A stretch of DNA of 64,000 nucleotides from Pseudomonas sp. BMS12 (GTDB lineage Bacteria; Pseudomonadota; Gammaproteobacteria; Pseudomonadales; Pseudomonadaceae), in assembly GCF_001592875.1 (NCBI RefSeq), contig NZ_LSOF01000016.1:99344-163343 (forward strand), in the 5' to 3' direction. Made by a program: the position numbers and the translations under genes. Within the stretch, counting starts at the first letter, position 1, and the number at the start of each line of letters is the position of its first letter. Shown here in pieces: positions 30,826-38,910 of this stretch. The notes below the pieces were generated by a model. That model ran no database searches, was not told where the DNA came from, and worked only from the letters and a program-made list of their open reading frames with translations.

Positions 30826-30852
30826 AAAAGCCCCGCCTAAGCGGGGCCTTTC
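30826..30852. terminator. Intrinsic terminator downstream of the DUF1089 gene
   Basis: AAAA-GCCCCGC, loop CTAA, GCGGGGC-CTTTC, 10 bases past the stop and between convergent genes. Confidence 0.85.
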
Positions 30853-30868
30853 ACAGGTTCAACAAAAC

Positions 30869-31696
30869 TCAGGGGCGCGCGTTGAGCTGTTGCTGCAGGT
30901 TCTGCACCTGGGCGGTCAGGGCATTGATGTTGCGCGTTACCTGAGCACGGAAGGCATCGAACTCGGCCGTGTTGTTGCTCGGTTGCGGACGATTGTCGAA
31001 CTCGCTGCGCAGCACCAGCAGATCCTGCTCCAGACGGCCGATGGCCTGGCTGGGGTCGCCCTGCTTCTTCAGGGCCGCGATGTCCTTATCCAGTCCCTTG
31101 AGCTGGTCCTGCAGCTTGGCCACACCGGCCAGGCCACTTTTCTGCTCGCTGGCCAGCTTGTCCAGGCGGCCGTCGAGCTCACCGCTGGCACTCTTCTGGC
31201 TCTTCAGCTCGGCGGCGAACTGCTCGAGGCGCTTGTCCTGCTCGCCCTGCTGACCGGCAACGCCCTGCTGCTGCTTGGTCAGCTCCGCCAGCTTGGTTTC
31301 CAGTTGCTTGACCCGCAGCTTGAGCGCTTCGCTGTCGCTGGTGACATTGGACTCGGTGGCGACCACCTTGCCGGAGATATCCTGGATGCGCCCGGCCGCC
31401 TCCTCGCTGATCCGCGCGAAGCTCTCCTGGGTAGCGACCAGTTGCGCCTCCATCAGCGCGATCTGCTGATAGCTCCACCAGCTCAAACCACCCAGGGCGA
31501 TCATCAAGGCGCCCACCAGCGCCCACAGCGGCCCGGTACCGAAACCACGTCGACGCTCCACCTGCGCATAGCTTCGCGCCGGCTTGGGTGCCGTCTGCGG
31601 GGCAGCCTGATAGCCATCCGAATAGTCATCGCGGTCGCGCGGATCGGTGGTCAGGCTGGGCATATGCTCCAGTTCGTCGTGAGCGTCGTTACGCAT
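30869..31696 (-). CDS. Inner-membrane protein with periplasmic coiled coil
   Basis: 275 residues: a charged cytosolic N-terminus (1-50) with KPARSYAQVERRR, one transmembrane helix (about 55-76, GPLWALVGALMIALGGLSWW), then a long heptad-rich coiled coil from about 80 to the end (LKLRVKQLETKLAELTKQQQ, LRSEFDNR, QVQNLQQQLNARP). It looks like a single-pass scaffold protein facing the periplasm. No enzymatic motif is present. Function unknown. Confidence 0.82.
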   Translation of the reverse strand: MRNDAHDELEHMPSLTTDPRDRDDYSDGYQAAPQTAPKPARSYAQVERRRGFGTGPLWALVGALMIALGGLSWWSYQQIALMEAQLVATQESFARISEEAAGRIQDISGKVVATESNVTSDSEALKLRVKQLETKLAELTKQQQGVAGQQGEQDKRLEQFAAELKSQKSASGELDGRLDKLASEQKSGLAGVAKLQDQLKGLDKDIAALKKQGDPSQAIGRLEQDLLVLRSEFDNRPQPSNNTAEFDAFRAQVTRNINALTAQVQNLQQQLNARP

Positions 31697-31992
31697 AAAA
31701 ACCTTCGGCTAGAACCGCAAGAACAATCGGGGCCGGCAGTATAACCGCTTCACCGCCCAGTCTTCAGTGCCTCACCTTCGCCCGCTACCCACGGGCGAAG
31801 GTCAAGACCATCCCAGGTATTAATGCGCCTTAACCCGGTGCAGCGCGCACCAACCCGGCGCCGCCGCGACACCTGCAACCTGTGAAGAACCGCACATTCC
31901 GCGACCTGCTGCGCTGGTACGCCGCTTGCAACGTTCTGTACGGGGCCATCGCCCGGCGGTCGTGCCGGGCTTCGACAGACTGGGGAGCGTAC

Positions 31993-32307
31993 ATGGAACT
32001 GAACAAAGCCGTTCTGGACTGCATGCAAGCACTGCGTCGCCGCCTGCGCGAAGAGCTGAATCTGGACATCCGTCTGAGCCAGCCGGATGTGGTGGAAGCC
32101 ATGCTACTCGCCTGCCTGCGCTCCAACGATCAGGACACCCGCAACCTCGGCATTCGCCTGGCCGAACTCAGCGACTTCCACGGTGCCAGCAAGCCGGCAA
32201 CCAGCGCCCCTTCTCGCGGCACGATCGCCGAAATACCCGTGGCGGTGAACGAACCACCGCGTGAGGGTTCGGTACGCATGTATCGTGGCCAGCGCGTGTA
32301 CGCCTGA
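31993..32307 (+). CDS. Conserved small protein of unknown function
   Basis: 104 residues. GGGAG lies 6 bases before the ATG. The N-terminal half is helical and basic (MELNKAVLDCMQALRRRLREE), with SQPDVVEAMLLACLRS resembling a compact DNA- or RNA-binding helix pair; the C-terminus ends in REGSVRMYRGQRVYA, which looks like a PilZ/DUF4278-style YRG tail. I do not recognise the family. The preceding 296 bp (31697-31992) show nothing clear. Confidence 0.65.
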   Translation: MELNKAVLDCMQALRRRLREELNLDIRLSQPDVVEAMLLACLRSNDQDTRNLGIRLAELSDFHGASKPATSAPSRGTIAEIPVAVNEPPREGSVRMYRGQRVYA

Positions 32308-32555
32308 GCCATCAGGCGGTTGAGAGCTGGCGGCGCAGCATGCCCATGGCTGCCCAGCAAAGAGCCGACGAAACCGCACCGGGCCCGGTCGCGGGTTTAT
32401 CCGCGGCTAACAGATATTCCGAGGCACCGCGACCCGGCCTGCATTGAGCGCTGCGCTGGCTACCCAGCTAGTTTTCAACAACCTGCTGACGCGACTGGAC
32501 GAGCCGCAGTGGACGGTCGATAGTTTGCCCATCGAGTCTCGTCAGGGAGCATCGC

Positions 32556-33368
32556 ATGGCCGCTCGCCCCGTCTGGTTGACCTGTCTGGAAAGCAACCCT
32601 CCGGCGTTGCTGGAGGCGGCGCTGTGGATTGCCGCCGAACACCATCCAGAACTGCGACCGGCCGAGGTGCTGCGCGAGTTCGCCAACCTGCGCCAGCAGG
32701 TGTCCGCCGGCCTGCCCAATCTGGCCGCACCGGACCTGGCCCAGCCGCTGCTGCGGCGCCTGGGAGAGCTGGAGTTCCATGAAGACGACGACAATCCGCT
32801 GCGCCCACAGGCTGCACTGCTGCATCTGGTGCTGCAACGCCGGCGCGGCCAACCTCTATCCCTGGCGCTGATCGCCCTGGAACTGGCCCAGCGCCTGGAC
32901 ATTCCCCTGCAGGCGGTCAACTTCCCTGGCCACCTGCTGTTGCGCGTACCCGGTGCCGACCATCTGCTCGACCCTTGCAACGGCCGCCGCCTGTATACCC
33001 GCGATTGCCGCGAACTGCTGCTGCGCATGGCCGGCCCCTCGGCCGAACTGCATGCCAGGCACTTCATGACCTGTGATGCGCCAGCCCTGCTCCTGCGCCT
33101 GTCGCGCAACCTCTGCCACCTACATGGCACGGCCGGCGATCACCTGGCGGCGCTGAAGGATGCCGAGCGCATTCTCCTGCTGGCACCGCCGAACAGCGCC
33201 GATCACCTGCTGCGCGCGGCTATCTACCACGAGCTGGATTGCCCGCAGGCCGAGCGCTTCGACCTGGAGCGCGCACTGCTGCTGTGCGAGGACGAACGCG
33301 AGCGGGTACGCCTGGCCCAGCGCATCGATCAGCTCACCCGCCTGGGTCAAAGCCCCGCGCTGCATTGA
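32556..33368 (+). CDS. SirB1 family protein (transglutaminase-like plus TPR)
   Basis: 270 residues. The Transglut_core2 region covers about 20-170 (LREFANLRQQV, RRRGQPLSLALIALELAQRLDIPLQAV, FPGHLLLRV), followed by a C-terminal tetratricopeptide-like part (HLAALKDAERILLLAPPNSADHLLRAA). The Cys of true transglutaminases is replaced by Ser in GQPLSLA, as is usual in SirB1 proteins, so catalysis is doubtful. GGGAG precedes the ATG. Function unknown beyond the family name. Confidence 0.85.
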   Translation: MAARPVWLTCLESNPPALLEAALWIAAEHHPELRPAEVLREFANLRQQVSAGLPNLAAPDLAQPLLRRLGELEFHEDDDNPLRPQAALLHLVLQRRRGQPLSLALIALELAQRLDIPLQAVNFPGHLLLRVPGADHLLDPCNGRRLYTRDCRELLLRMAGPSAELHARHFMTCDAPALLLRLSRNLCHLHGTAGDHLAALKDAERILLLAPPNSADHLLRAAIYHELDCPQAERFDLERALLLCEDERERVRLAQRIDQLTRLGQSPALH

Positions 33369-33471
33369 CGGTCGCGCCGACAATACCCGAGCCCTGTATC
33401 ACGGCCATGGCGAGGCTACTCGCCAAGCTCTCTACCCGAACCAGCAATCCACAACACATATCGGCCTCTGG

Positions 33472-34242
33472 TCACTGGAACTCACCGTGCCGTCCCTTGC
33501 CGCCGGTGAAACGCTGCGCCCCGGCTTGTGTCTCGCCGCTGCGCACCACTGCCATGCCGCCCCGGAACTCGGCACCCAGCGCCTCGGCGAACGGCAGCTC
33601 CCACTGGCCATAGGCACTGGCGCGATCGGCCAACATGCAACGCTGCGGGAAAGTGGCGATCTGCCGGGCCAAGCTCTCGGCCACGGCGCGGGCCTGGCCA
33701 GGCTCGACCACACGATTGACCAGCCCCATCTGCAGCGCTTCATCGGCCTGCACCGGGCGGCCGGTGAGGATCAGGTCCAGTGCTCGCCCCTGGCCGACGA
33801 TGCGTGGCAGGCGCACCGTCCCGCCGTCGATCAGCGGCACGCCGAAGCGCCGACAGAACACCCCCAGCACGGCATCAGCCGCCATCACCCGCAGATCGGC
33901 CAGTAGAGCCAGTTCCAGGCCACCGGCGACGGCATGGCCCTCGATGGCGGCGATCAACGGCTTGGCGAGCTGCATGCGGCTCGGCCCCATGGGACCATCG
34001 CCCTCTTCCTCCAGGCGGTTGCTGCGTTCGCCGCCCTCGGCCACGGCTCCCAGATCGGCGCCGGCACAGAAGGTGCTGGCGGCACCGGTGAGTACCGCCA
34101 CCCGCGCCGTTTCGTCCGCCTCGAAGTCACGCAACGCAGCGGCGAGAGCTTCGGCCGTGGGGCGGTCGACGGCATTGCGCACCTGCGGCCGGTTCAGGGT
34201 CAGGATGGTGACCGGGCCATCTTTCTCGACCAGCACGCTCAT
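33472..34242 (-). CDS. Crotonase/enoyl-CoA hydratase family protein
   Basis: 256 residues. Crotonase fold with LNRPQVRNAVD, GAASTFCAGADLGAVAEG, AIEGHAVAGGLELALLADLRV (CoA-thioester oxyanion hole) and FCRRFGVPLIDGGTVRLPRIVG. The ATG at 34242 has GGAG upstream; a GTG 15 bases earlier is possible. The specific acyl-CoA substrate is not evident. It lies downstream of an SDR gene on the same strand, but a strong terminator separates the two, so it is probably transcribed alone. Confidence 0.87.
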   Translation of the reverse strand: MSVLVEKDGPVTILTLNRPQVRNAVDRPTAEALAAALRDFEADETARVAVLTGAASTFCAGADLGAVAEGGERSNRLEEEGDGPMGPSRMQLAKPLIAAIEGHAVAGGLELALLADLRVMAADAVLGVFCRRFGVPLIDGGTVRLPRIVGQGRALDLILTGRPVQADEALQMGLVNRVVEPGQARAVAESLARQIATFPQRCMLADRASAYGQWELPFAEALGAEFRGGMAVVRSGETQAGAQRFTGGKGRHGEFQ

Positions 34243-34312
34243 GACAGGGTTCTCCACGGCAAAGGGTTAAGGGCGGCGCCGAGCCATCTGCTCGCAAATC
34301 GCGCCCACGAAA

Positions 34313-34336
34313 AAGGCCGGCATCGCTGCCGGCCTT
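34313..34336 (-). terminator. Intrinsic terminator of the SDR gene at 34400
   Basis: A 10-bp stem AAGGCCGGCA / TGCCGGCCTT with a 4-base loop; on the minus strand it is followed by five T. It lies 64 bases past the SDR stop. Confidence 0.85.
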
Positions 34337-34399
34337 CAACTTAACCCTGGACTGCGGGTAAATCAGCCGGTTGGCCGATTTCCCCGAATCACTGGCGCA

Positions 34400-35311
34400 T
34401 CAACCCATGTGCTTCTGCAGGTTGGCCATCATCTCGCGCAGGGCGGTAACGTTGTCATCTGGATGCACGGCGCCTTCGAAATCACCGATCTGCTTCCAGC
34501 TGGCCGCCACGTCTTCCGGGCTGAAGCCAACGCGCGGGTCGAAACCGGCGCCCAGGCTGCGCTCCCAGCGCACCTTGCCCATCCAGCCGCCACCGACTTC
34601 GTAGAGGCCACCGGTGTCCTGGCAATGGTCGCTACCGAGATACACCACCAGCGGGCTGACCAGTTCCGGCTTGAGCTGCTCGAACACCTGCGGCGGAATC
34701 AGACCTTCGGTCATACGCGTGCCGCCGGTGGGGGCGATGGCGTTGACCAGTACGTTGTTCTTGCGCCCTTCGATGGCCAGGGTGCGGGTCAGGCCGTACA
34801 GGCCGAGCTTGGCCATGCCGTAGTTGGACTGACCGAAGTTGCCGTAGATGCCGGAAGTGGACGCGGTGAAGATCACCCGCCCGAAGCCCTGCTCGCGCAG
34901 GTGCGGCCAAGCGGCGTGGGTCACCTTGTAGGCGCCCTCGACGTGGACCTTGTAGACCAGGTCCCAGTCGGCGTCCTCCATCTTGACGAAGGACTTGTCG
35001 CGCAGGATGCCGGCGTTGTTCACCACCACGTCGACGCGACCGAAGCTGTCCAGCGCGCACTGCACGATCTTGCCGCCATCGGTCACCGAGTCGTGGTTGG
35101 CCACGGCCTCGCCACCGGCGGCGCGGATCTCCGCCACCACCTTGTCCGCCGCCGAGGCGTTGGCGCCTTCGCCGTGCGTGCTGCCACCCAGGTCGTTGAC
35201 CACCACTTTGGCGCCATGCTTGGCGAACAGCAGCGCATGAGCGCGGCCAAGGCCGCCACCGGCGCCGGTGACAATCACAACCTGGTCTTGGAAACGGATG
35301 GCGTCGCTCAT
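34400..35311 (-). CDS. SDR family oxidoreductase, (3R)-hydroxyacyl-CoA dehydrogenase-like
   Basis: 303 residues, longer than a classical SDR. It shows TGAGGGLGRAHALLFAKHGAKVVVNDLGG, NNAGILRDKSF, the catalytic Ser in TASTSGIYGNFGQSNYGMAK (YxxxK) and an extra C-terminal stretch. The VVNDLGG and NYGMAKLGLYG patterns are those of the dehydrogenase part of peroxisomal multifunctional enzyme 2, so a fatty-acid beta-oxidation-type hydroxyacyl-CoA substrate is likely. The ATG at 35311 is chosen from homology. Confidence 0.88.
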   Translation of the reverse strand: MSDAIRFQDQVVIVTGAGGGLGRAHALLFAKHGAKVVVNDLGGSTHGEGANASAADKVVAEIRAAGGEAVANHDSVTDGGKIVQCALDSFGRVDVVVNNAGILRDKSFVKMEDADWDLVYKVHVEGAYKVTHAAWPHLREQGFGRVIFTASTSGIYGNFGQSNYGMAKLGLYGLTRTLAIEGRKNNVLVNAIAPTGGTRMTEGLIPPQVFEQLKPELVSPLVVYLGSDHCQDTGGLYEVGGGWMGKVRWERSLGAGFDPRVGFSPEDVAASWKQIGDFEGAVHPDDNVTALREMMANLQKHMG

Positions 35312-35420
35312 GAACGGGGTTCCTCGGTCAGTCTGGAAAACCGCGAGTGTCCCGCAGCCAAGTGAGCGCGGCAATCAAACGCGGCGCCACTGAATATCTA
35401 GCAATAAGGTGACGGGATGG

Positions 35421-35951
35421 TCACGCCGGGCGCAGCAGGCTCAGGTGGTTGTACAGATGCATGACATGGGCCTGGGCGTATTCGGCATGACCCAGTGCGC
35501 CATAGGCGAAATGCGGTTCGAGCGCCCCCTGGTAAGCAGCAAAGCGTTCGAACGCCGCCTGCAGGCGCTGCAGTGCCGCCTCCTGGCTGGCCGGTTCGAC
35601 CAGCGCCGCGGCGCCGGGGATAGCTTCGGTCAGCGAGTGGCGCATGGCGCCGCGTGCGCTGAACACGGCGAAGGCGGCCGGGCCGACACTGTGACGGAAC
35701 CAGGCCGGCTTCAGCTCGGGATAACCATCCATCGAGTATTCGATGCTCTGCGCGCAGTGGTTGAACACCTCGGCCGGGCTCCAGCCCTTGAGGCTGGCCA
35801 GCTCACGCCCCTGAAAGCCGGCCAGTACCTGGCGCGCGCCCTCCAGGCTCACTGCCGCCGGCGCAACGCCCGTCGGCAACGCCCAGAAACCAGCCCCCAG
35901 GGCCACCGCGCCGCCCACTGCGGCCCCTTTCAACAGAGTGCGTCGCTGCAT
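35421..35951 (-). CDS. DUF1569 protein with Tat signal
   Basis: 176 residues. A twin-arginine signal (MQRRTLLKGAAVGGAVALGAGFWAL) is followed by a DinB-like four-helix DUF1569 domain (GWSPAEVFNHCAQSIEYSMDGYPELK, HAEYAQAHVMHLYNHLSLL). Export to the periplasm is expected. AGGAGG lies 8 bases before the ATG. Directly upstream begins the inverted-repeat element at 35966, so the gene's promoter must lie in or beyond that element. Confidence 0.83.
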   Translation of the reverse strand: MQRRTLLKGAAVGGAVALGAGFWALPTGVAPAAVSLEGARQVLAGFQGRELASLKGWSPAEVFNHCAQSIEYSMDGYPELKPAWFRHSVGPAAFAVFSARGAMRHSLTEAIPGAAALVEPASQEAALQRLQAAFERFAAYQGALEPHFAYGALGHAEYAQAHVMHLYNHLSLLRPA

Positions 35952-35965
35952 GTATTGGCCTCCTA

Positions 35966-36152
35966 GGGCCTGTTCTCGTTTCGTTCGCAAGCCGCGTTGC
36001 TGCGCAAAATCGCGCAACCCCGGGACGGGCCAGTTTTGACGCGGAACGTCGTTACTCGACGGCTCATTTGGGCAACCAAACTTCGCGTCTCGCGCCTAGC
36101 TCCGCGTCAAAACTGGCTCCGTCGCGGCCGTGAACGGAACGAGAACAGGCCC
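35966..36152. repeat. 187-bp inverted-repeat element
   Basis: Outer arms 35966-35986 and 36132-36152 match 20 of 21 as inverted repeats (GGGCCTGTTCTCGTT...). Inner arms 36024-36045 and 36101-36123 match with one extra base (CCAGTTTTGACGCGGA core). The left side carries about 25 extra bases that form their own small dyad. It lies between the DUF1569 gene and the alpha/beta hydrolase gene and contains the last 18 codons of the latter. It looks like a miniature inserted or extragenic repeat element. Confidence 0.82.
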
Positions 36153-37022
36153 ACGTTCACGGAATTGCAGATAGTGGCCGAGCACCTCTTCGGGCGCTTC
36201 GGTTTGCGGATAGTGGCCGATTGCCTCCAGCAAAACCGTGTCCGGGCTCTCGATCAGCTCGCGATAGCGCGCCACCATGTGCGCGCCGGAGATGGGATCG
36301 ACAGCGCCATCGATCACCCGCATGGGCACCTTCGTCTCCTGCATGGCCGCCACCCAGCGTTCGCGGTTGACCCGCCGATCGAGGATGTAGCGAATCAGGC
36401 GGTGCATGATCTTGGGTCCGTCGTTGTGCGCGATCAGCTCCCAGAAGGCGTCCAGCTCAACCTCGCTGGGCGGCGTCTGCGGGCCGAACACCTGGGTGAA
36501 GTTCTTCGCCAGGGTGCGCCGCGAGAACAGCCGGCCCAGCAGCGGGCCTAGCGGGCCGAGCAGCAGCTTCTGGGTCAGCACCGGTCGATGGGTCTCGGGG
36601 AACAGCCCACCGTTGAGAAATACGCAACTGGCCAGCTGGATGCGCCCTTCCTGGTGCCGTGCGACCAACTCCTGAGCCACGCTGTCGCCGTAGTCATGGG
36701 CCAACACATGCACCGGCTCGTTGATCTGCAGATGCGCCAGCAGTGCTTGTTGCAGGTCGGCCTGCTCCAGCAGGTTGTAGGCATGGCCGCGGGGCTTGGC
36801 CGAGTAGCCAAAGCCGAGCATGTCACAGGCGATCACCTGGTACTTCTGCGCCAGTGGCTGCCACAGGTAATGCCAGTCCCAGCTGGCCGTGGGGAAGCCG
36901 TGGATCAGCAACAGCGGCTCGCCCTGCCCCGCCACCCAGTAACGGATGGCGTGGCCGTTGAAGCTGAAACCGCGCCCCTGCCCTCGCCAGTCGGCCAGAG
37001 AAATGCCCGGCAACGCACTCAC
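36096..37022 (-). CDS. Alpha/beta hydrolase, MEST/epoxide-hydrolase-like
   Basis: 308 residues. Alpha/beta-hydrolase fold with oxyanion HGFPTASWDW (41-50), nucleophile elbow AHDYGDSVAQEL with Asp110 instead of Ser, acid region IDGAVDPISG and catalytic His in AIGHYPQTEAP. The Asp nucleophile and the AHDYGD motif resemble MEST/PEG1 and haloalkane dehalogenase/epoxide hydrolase families. The start is a GTG that overlaps the aldolase stop (GTGA), implying coupled translation. The last 18 residues (GPVLVPFTAATEPVLTRS) are encoded by the inverted-repeat element, so the natural C-terminus was probably replaced. Confidence 0.85.
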   Translation of the reverse strand: MSALPGISLADWRGQGRGFSFNGHAIRYWVAGQGEPLLLIHGFPTASWDWHYLWQPLAQKYQVIACDMLGFGYSAKPRGHAYNLLEQADLQQALLAHLQINEPVHVLAHDYGDSVAQELVARHQEGRIQLASCVFLNGGLFPETHRPVLTQKLLLGPLGPLLGRLFSRRTLAKNFTQVFGPQTPPSEVELDAFWELIAHNDGPKIMHRLIRYILDRRVNRERWVAAMQETKVPMRVIDGAVDPISGAHMVARYRELIESPDTVLLEAIGHYPQTEAPEEVLGHYLQFRERGPVLVPFTAATEPVLTRS

Positions 37023-37795
37023 TGGTCGTATCCCGGCATCTGCGCATCGAGCTTGCGCAGCAGCGCCGGCCAGGCCAACGCACCGCCCATACCCTGGCTG
37101 GTCTTCATCACGCCGGCGATCATTGCGGCGGAGCCGTCGAGGATCTGCTGCGGAATATGGATCAGTTCGGCGCCGCCACTCTGCGCCATCACCTGCGCCT
37201 CGCAGGCGCGCTGCAGGGTGAACATGCCGAGGAAGGCATCGGCGATGCTGCCGAAGGCGGTGAGCAGGCCATGGTTGGGCAGGATGAAGAAATGCTTGTC
37301 GTTCAGATCGGCCTGCAGACGCTCCTTCTCCTCGTGGTTGATCGCCACACCCTCGTAGTCGTGATAGGCCAGGCTGGACAGCACGAACAACGACTGCTGG
37401 GAAATCGGCAGCAAGCCCTGCTTCTGCGCCGACACGGCGATGCCGGCAGCGGTGTGAGTGTGCAGCACACAACCGACATCGTGGCGGACTTCATGGATGG
37501 CGCTGTGGATGGTGTAGCCGGCCGGGTTGATGTCGTAGGGGCTATCCATCAGCTTCTTGCCAGCCAGATCGACCTTCACCAGGCTAGAGGCGGTGATCTC
37601 GTGGAACATCAGGCCGAAGGGGTTGATCAGGAAGTCTTCGGTGCCCGGTACCTTGGCCGAGATATGGGTGAAGATCAGGTCATCCCAGCCGTGCATGGCG
37701 ATCAGCCGGTAGCAGGCGGCGAGATCCACACGGGCCTGCCATTCGGCGGCAGAGACCTTATCCTTGACGTTCGGGAGCTGGAGCGGAGCGTTCAC
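37019..37795 (-). CDS. Class II aldolase/adducin family protein
   Basis: 258 residues. Zinc ligands of the class II aldolase fold are visible: HTHTAAG (about residue 117) and PNHGLLTAFGS (about 175), with the catalytic Glu region SAIHEVRHDV before them. The family includes fuculose-phosphate aldolases and many enzymes of unassigned substrate; the domain-only, long variant here belongs to the latter. It forms an operon with the MEST-like hydrolase, whose start overlaps its stop. Confidence 0.88.
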   Translation of the reverse strand: MNAPLQLPNVKDKVSAAEWQARVDLAACYRLIAMHGWDDLIFTHISAKVPGTEDFLINPFGLMFHEITASSLVKVDLAGKKLMDSPYDINPAGYTIHSAIHEVRHDVGCVLHTHTAAGIAVSAQKQGLLPISQQSLFVLSSLAYHDYEGVAINHEEKERLQADLNDKHFFILPNHGLLTAFGSIADAFLGMFTLQRACEAQVMAQSGGAELIHIPQQILDGSAAMIAGVMKTSQGMGGALAWPALLRKLDAQMPGYDQ

Positions 37796-37891
37796 GGCGA
37801 GTACCTCGGCACTTGTTGTTGTGCCAAGGAGTCTAGCGCCGGGTGCCTGCCTCTCCAGTCGCCTTGCCGGCCAGCGCAGTGGCCTTGCGAG

Positions 37892-38359
37892 TCATAACAG
37901 TTCGGGATGGCGCGCCATCAATAACGGCCAGTGCGCCTGGGCGACCGGGTCGTCGGCCAGCAGCTGGAAACCGTCGAAACGGAACTCCGGCGCCACGCTG
38001 CAGCCGACCAGCGTGAAATCGCCCAGGCTGCGCGCCGCCTGCCAGGCCTGGGCCGGCACCACGCGCTGCGGCAGTTGCTCGGCGGCCACGGGCCCGAGGC
38101 GTTCGCGGCGCAGCTCGTCGGGGCGCTCGCCGATCAGCAGCTCCAGCGGCGCGCCTTCGTGAAAGTGCCACAACTCGTCGGCATCGACCCGATGCCAGCG
38201 ACTGGCGATACCGCCCGGCAACAGAAACAGGATGGCACTGGATAGCGCACGCCCGGCTGCATCCACCTGGCTCGACGTGAACATGCGTCGGTAGTAGCCG
38301 CCCTCGGGATGGGCGACCAGCTGCAGCTCGCGGATCAGTTCGGCGGCGCGCGGGTGCAT
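37892..38359 (-). CDS. Cupin domain-containing protein (DUF985)
   Basis: 155 residues. DUF985 cupin barrel: AHPEGGYYRRMF, SSAILFLLPGG, SRWHRVDADELWHFHEG and GCSVAPEFRFDGFQL. The HR...E...H residues could bind a metal. Its ATG overlaps the stop of the flavodoxin gene (TGATG), so the two are translationally coupled. The function of the family is unsettled (a YML079-like sugar-epimerase-type fold). Confidence 0.87.
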   Translation of the reverse strand: MHPRAAELIRELQLVAHPEGGYYRRMFTSSQVDAAGRALSSAILFLLPGGIASRWHRVDADELWHFHEGAPLELLIGERPDELRRERLGPVAAEQLPQRVVPAQAWQAARSLGDFTLVGCSVAPEFRFDGFQLLADDPVAQAHWPLLMARHPELL

Positions 38360-38808
38360 CAGGCGCGCAACGCCTGCACCAGTTCGTCCAGCCAGGGCTG
38401 GGCGTCGTCTTCCGGGGTCACCGTTTCGCTGGCATCCAGGCGCAGCATCGGCAGCGCTTCGCGCATGCCCAGTTCGAGCAGCAGCTCGCGCATCTGTTCG
38501 CCGCCGCCGCAGAACACGTCATAACTGGAGTCGCCCAGGGCGATCACCGCACCAGGCAGGCCGCTCCAGGCCGGAAAGCGGTCGCGGATGGCGTAGTAGA
38601 GGTTCTGGATATTGCCTGGCAGCTCGCCCATACCGGTCGTGGAGGTAACCACCAGCACGGCTTCCGGGGCAAAGGCCAGAACTTCGTCGAGCTCCACACC
38701 CGGCTTGTGCCAGGACTGGAAACCGGCCTTGTCGAGCACTTCGACGGCACGCCGGGCGACGTCCTCGGCAGCGCCGTAGACCGAACCGGAGAGGATGGCA
38801 ATCTTCAT
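38359..38808 (-). CDS. Flavodoxin (MioC-like)
   Basis: A 149-residue FMN electron carrier. The phosphate-binding loop is SGSVYGAAEDVA and the isoalloxazine-contacting loops are STTGMGELPGN and LGDSSYDVFCGGGEQM. It resembles MioC and the short-chain flavodoxins that receive electrons from Fpr. It is divergent from the LOV protein gene across 102 bp and overlaps the downstream cupin gene. Confidence 0.9.
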   Translation of the reverse strand: MKIAILSGSVYGAAEDVARRAVEVLDKAGFQSWHKPGVELDEVLAFAPEAVLVVTSTTGMGELPGNIQNLYYAIRDRFPAWSGLPGAVIALGDSSYDVFCGGGEQMRELLLELGMREALPMLRLDASETVTPEDDAQPWLDELVQALRA

Positions 38809-38854
38809 GAATCACTCCGCAACATGCTGAAATTGCCCGGCATTATGCCGCAAG

Positions 38855-38882
38855 TGAACAGCCCGTCGGGATGCCATAGAAT
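38855..38882 (+). promoter_or_regulatory. Candidate promoter of the LOV gene
   Basis: TGAACA (38855-38860) and TAGAAT (38877-38882), 16-base spacing, 29 bases before the ATG. Hexamer matches are partial. Confidence 0.4.
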
Positions 38883-38910
38883 GCTTGCAACAGCGATGGG
38901 GAACCCGCAC

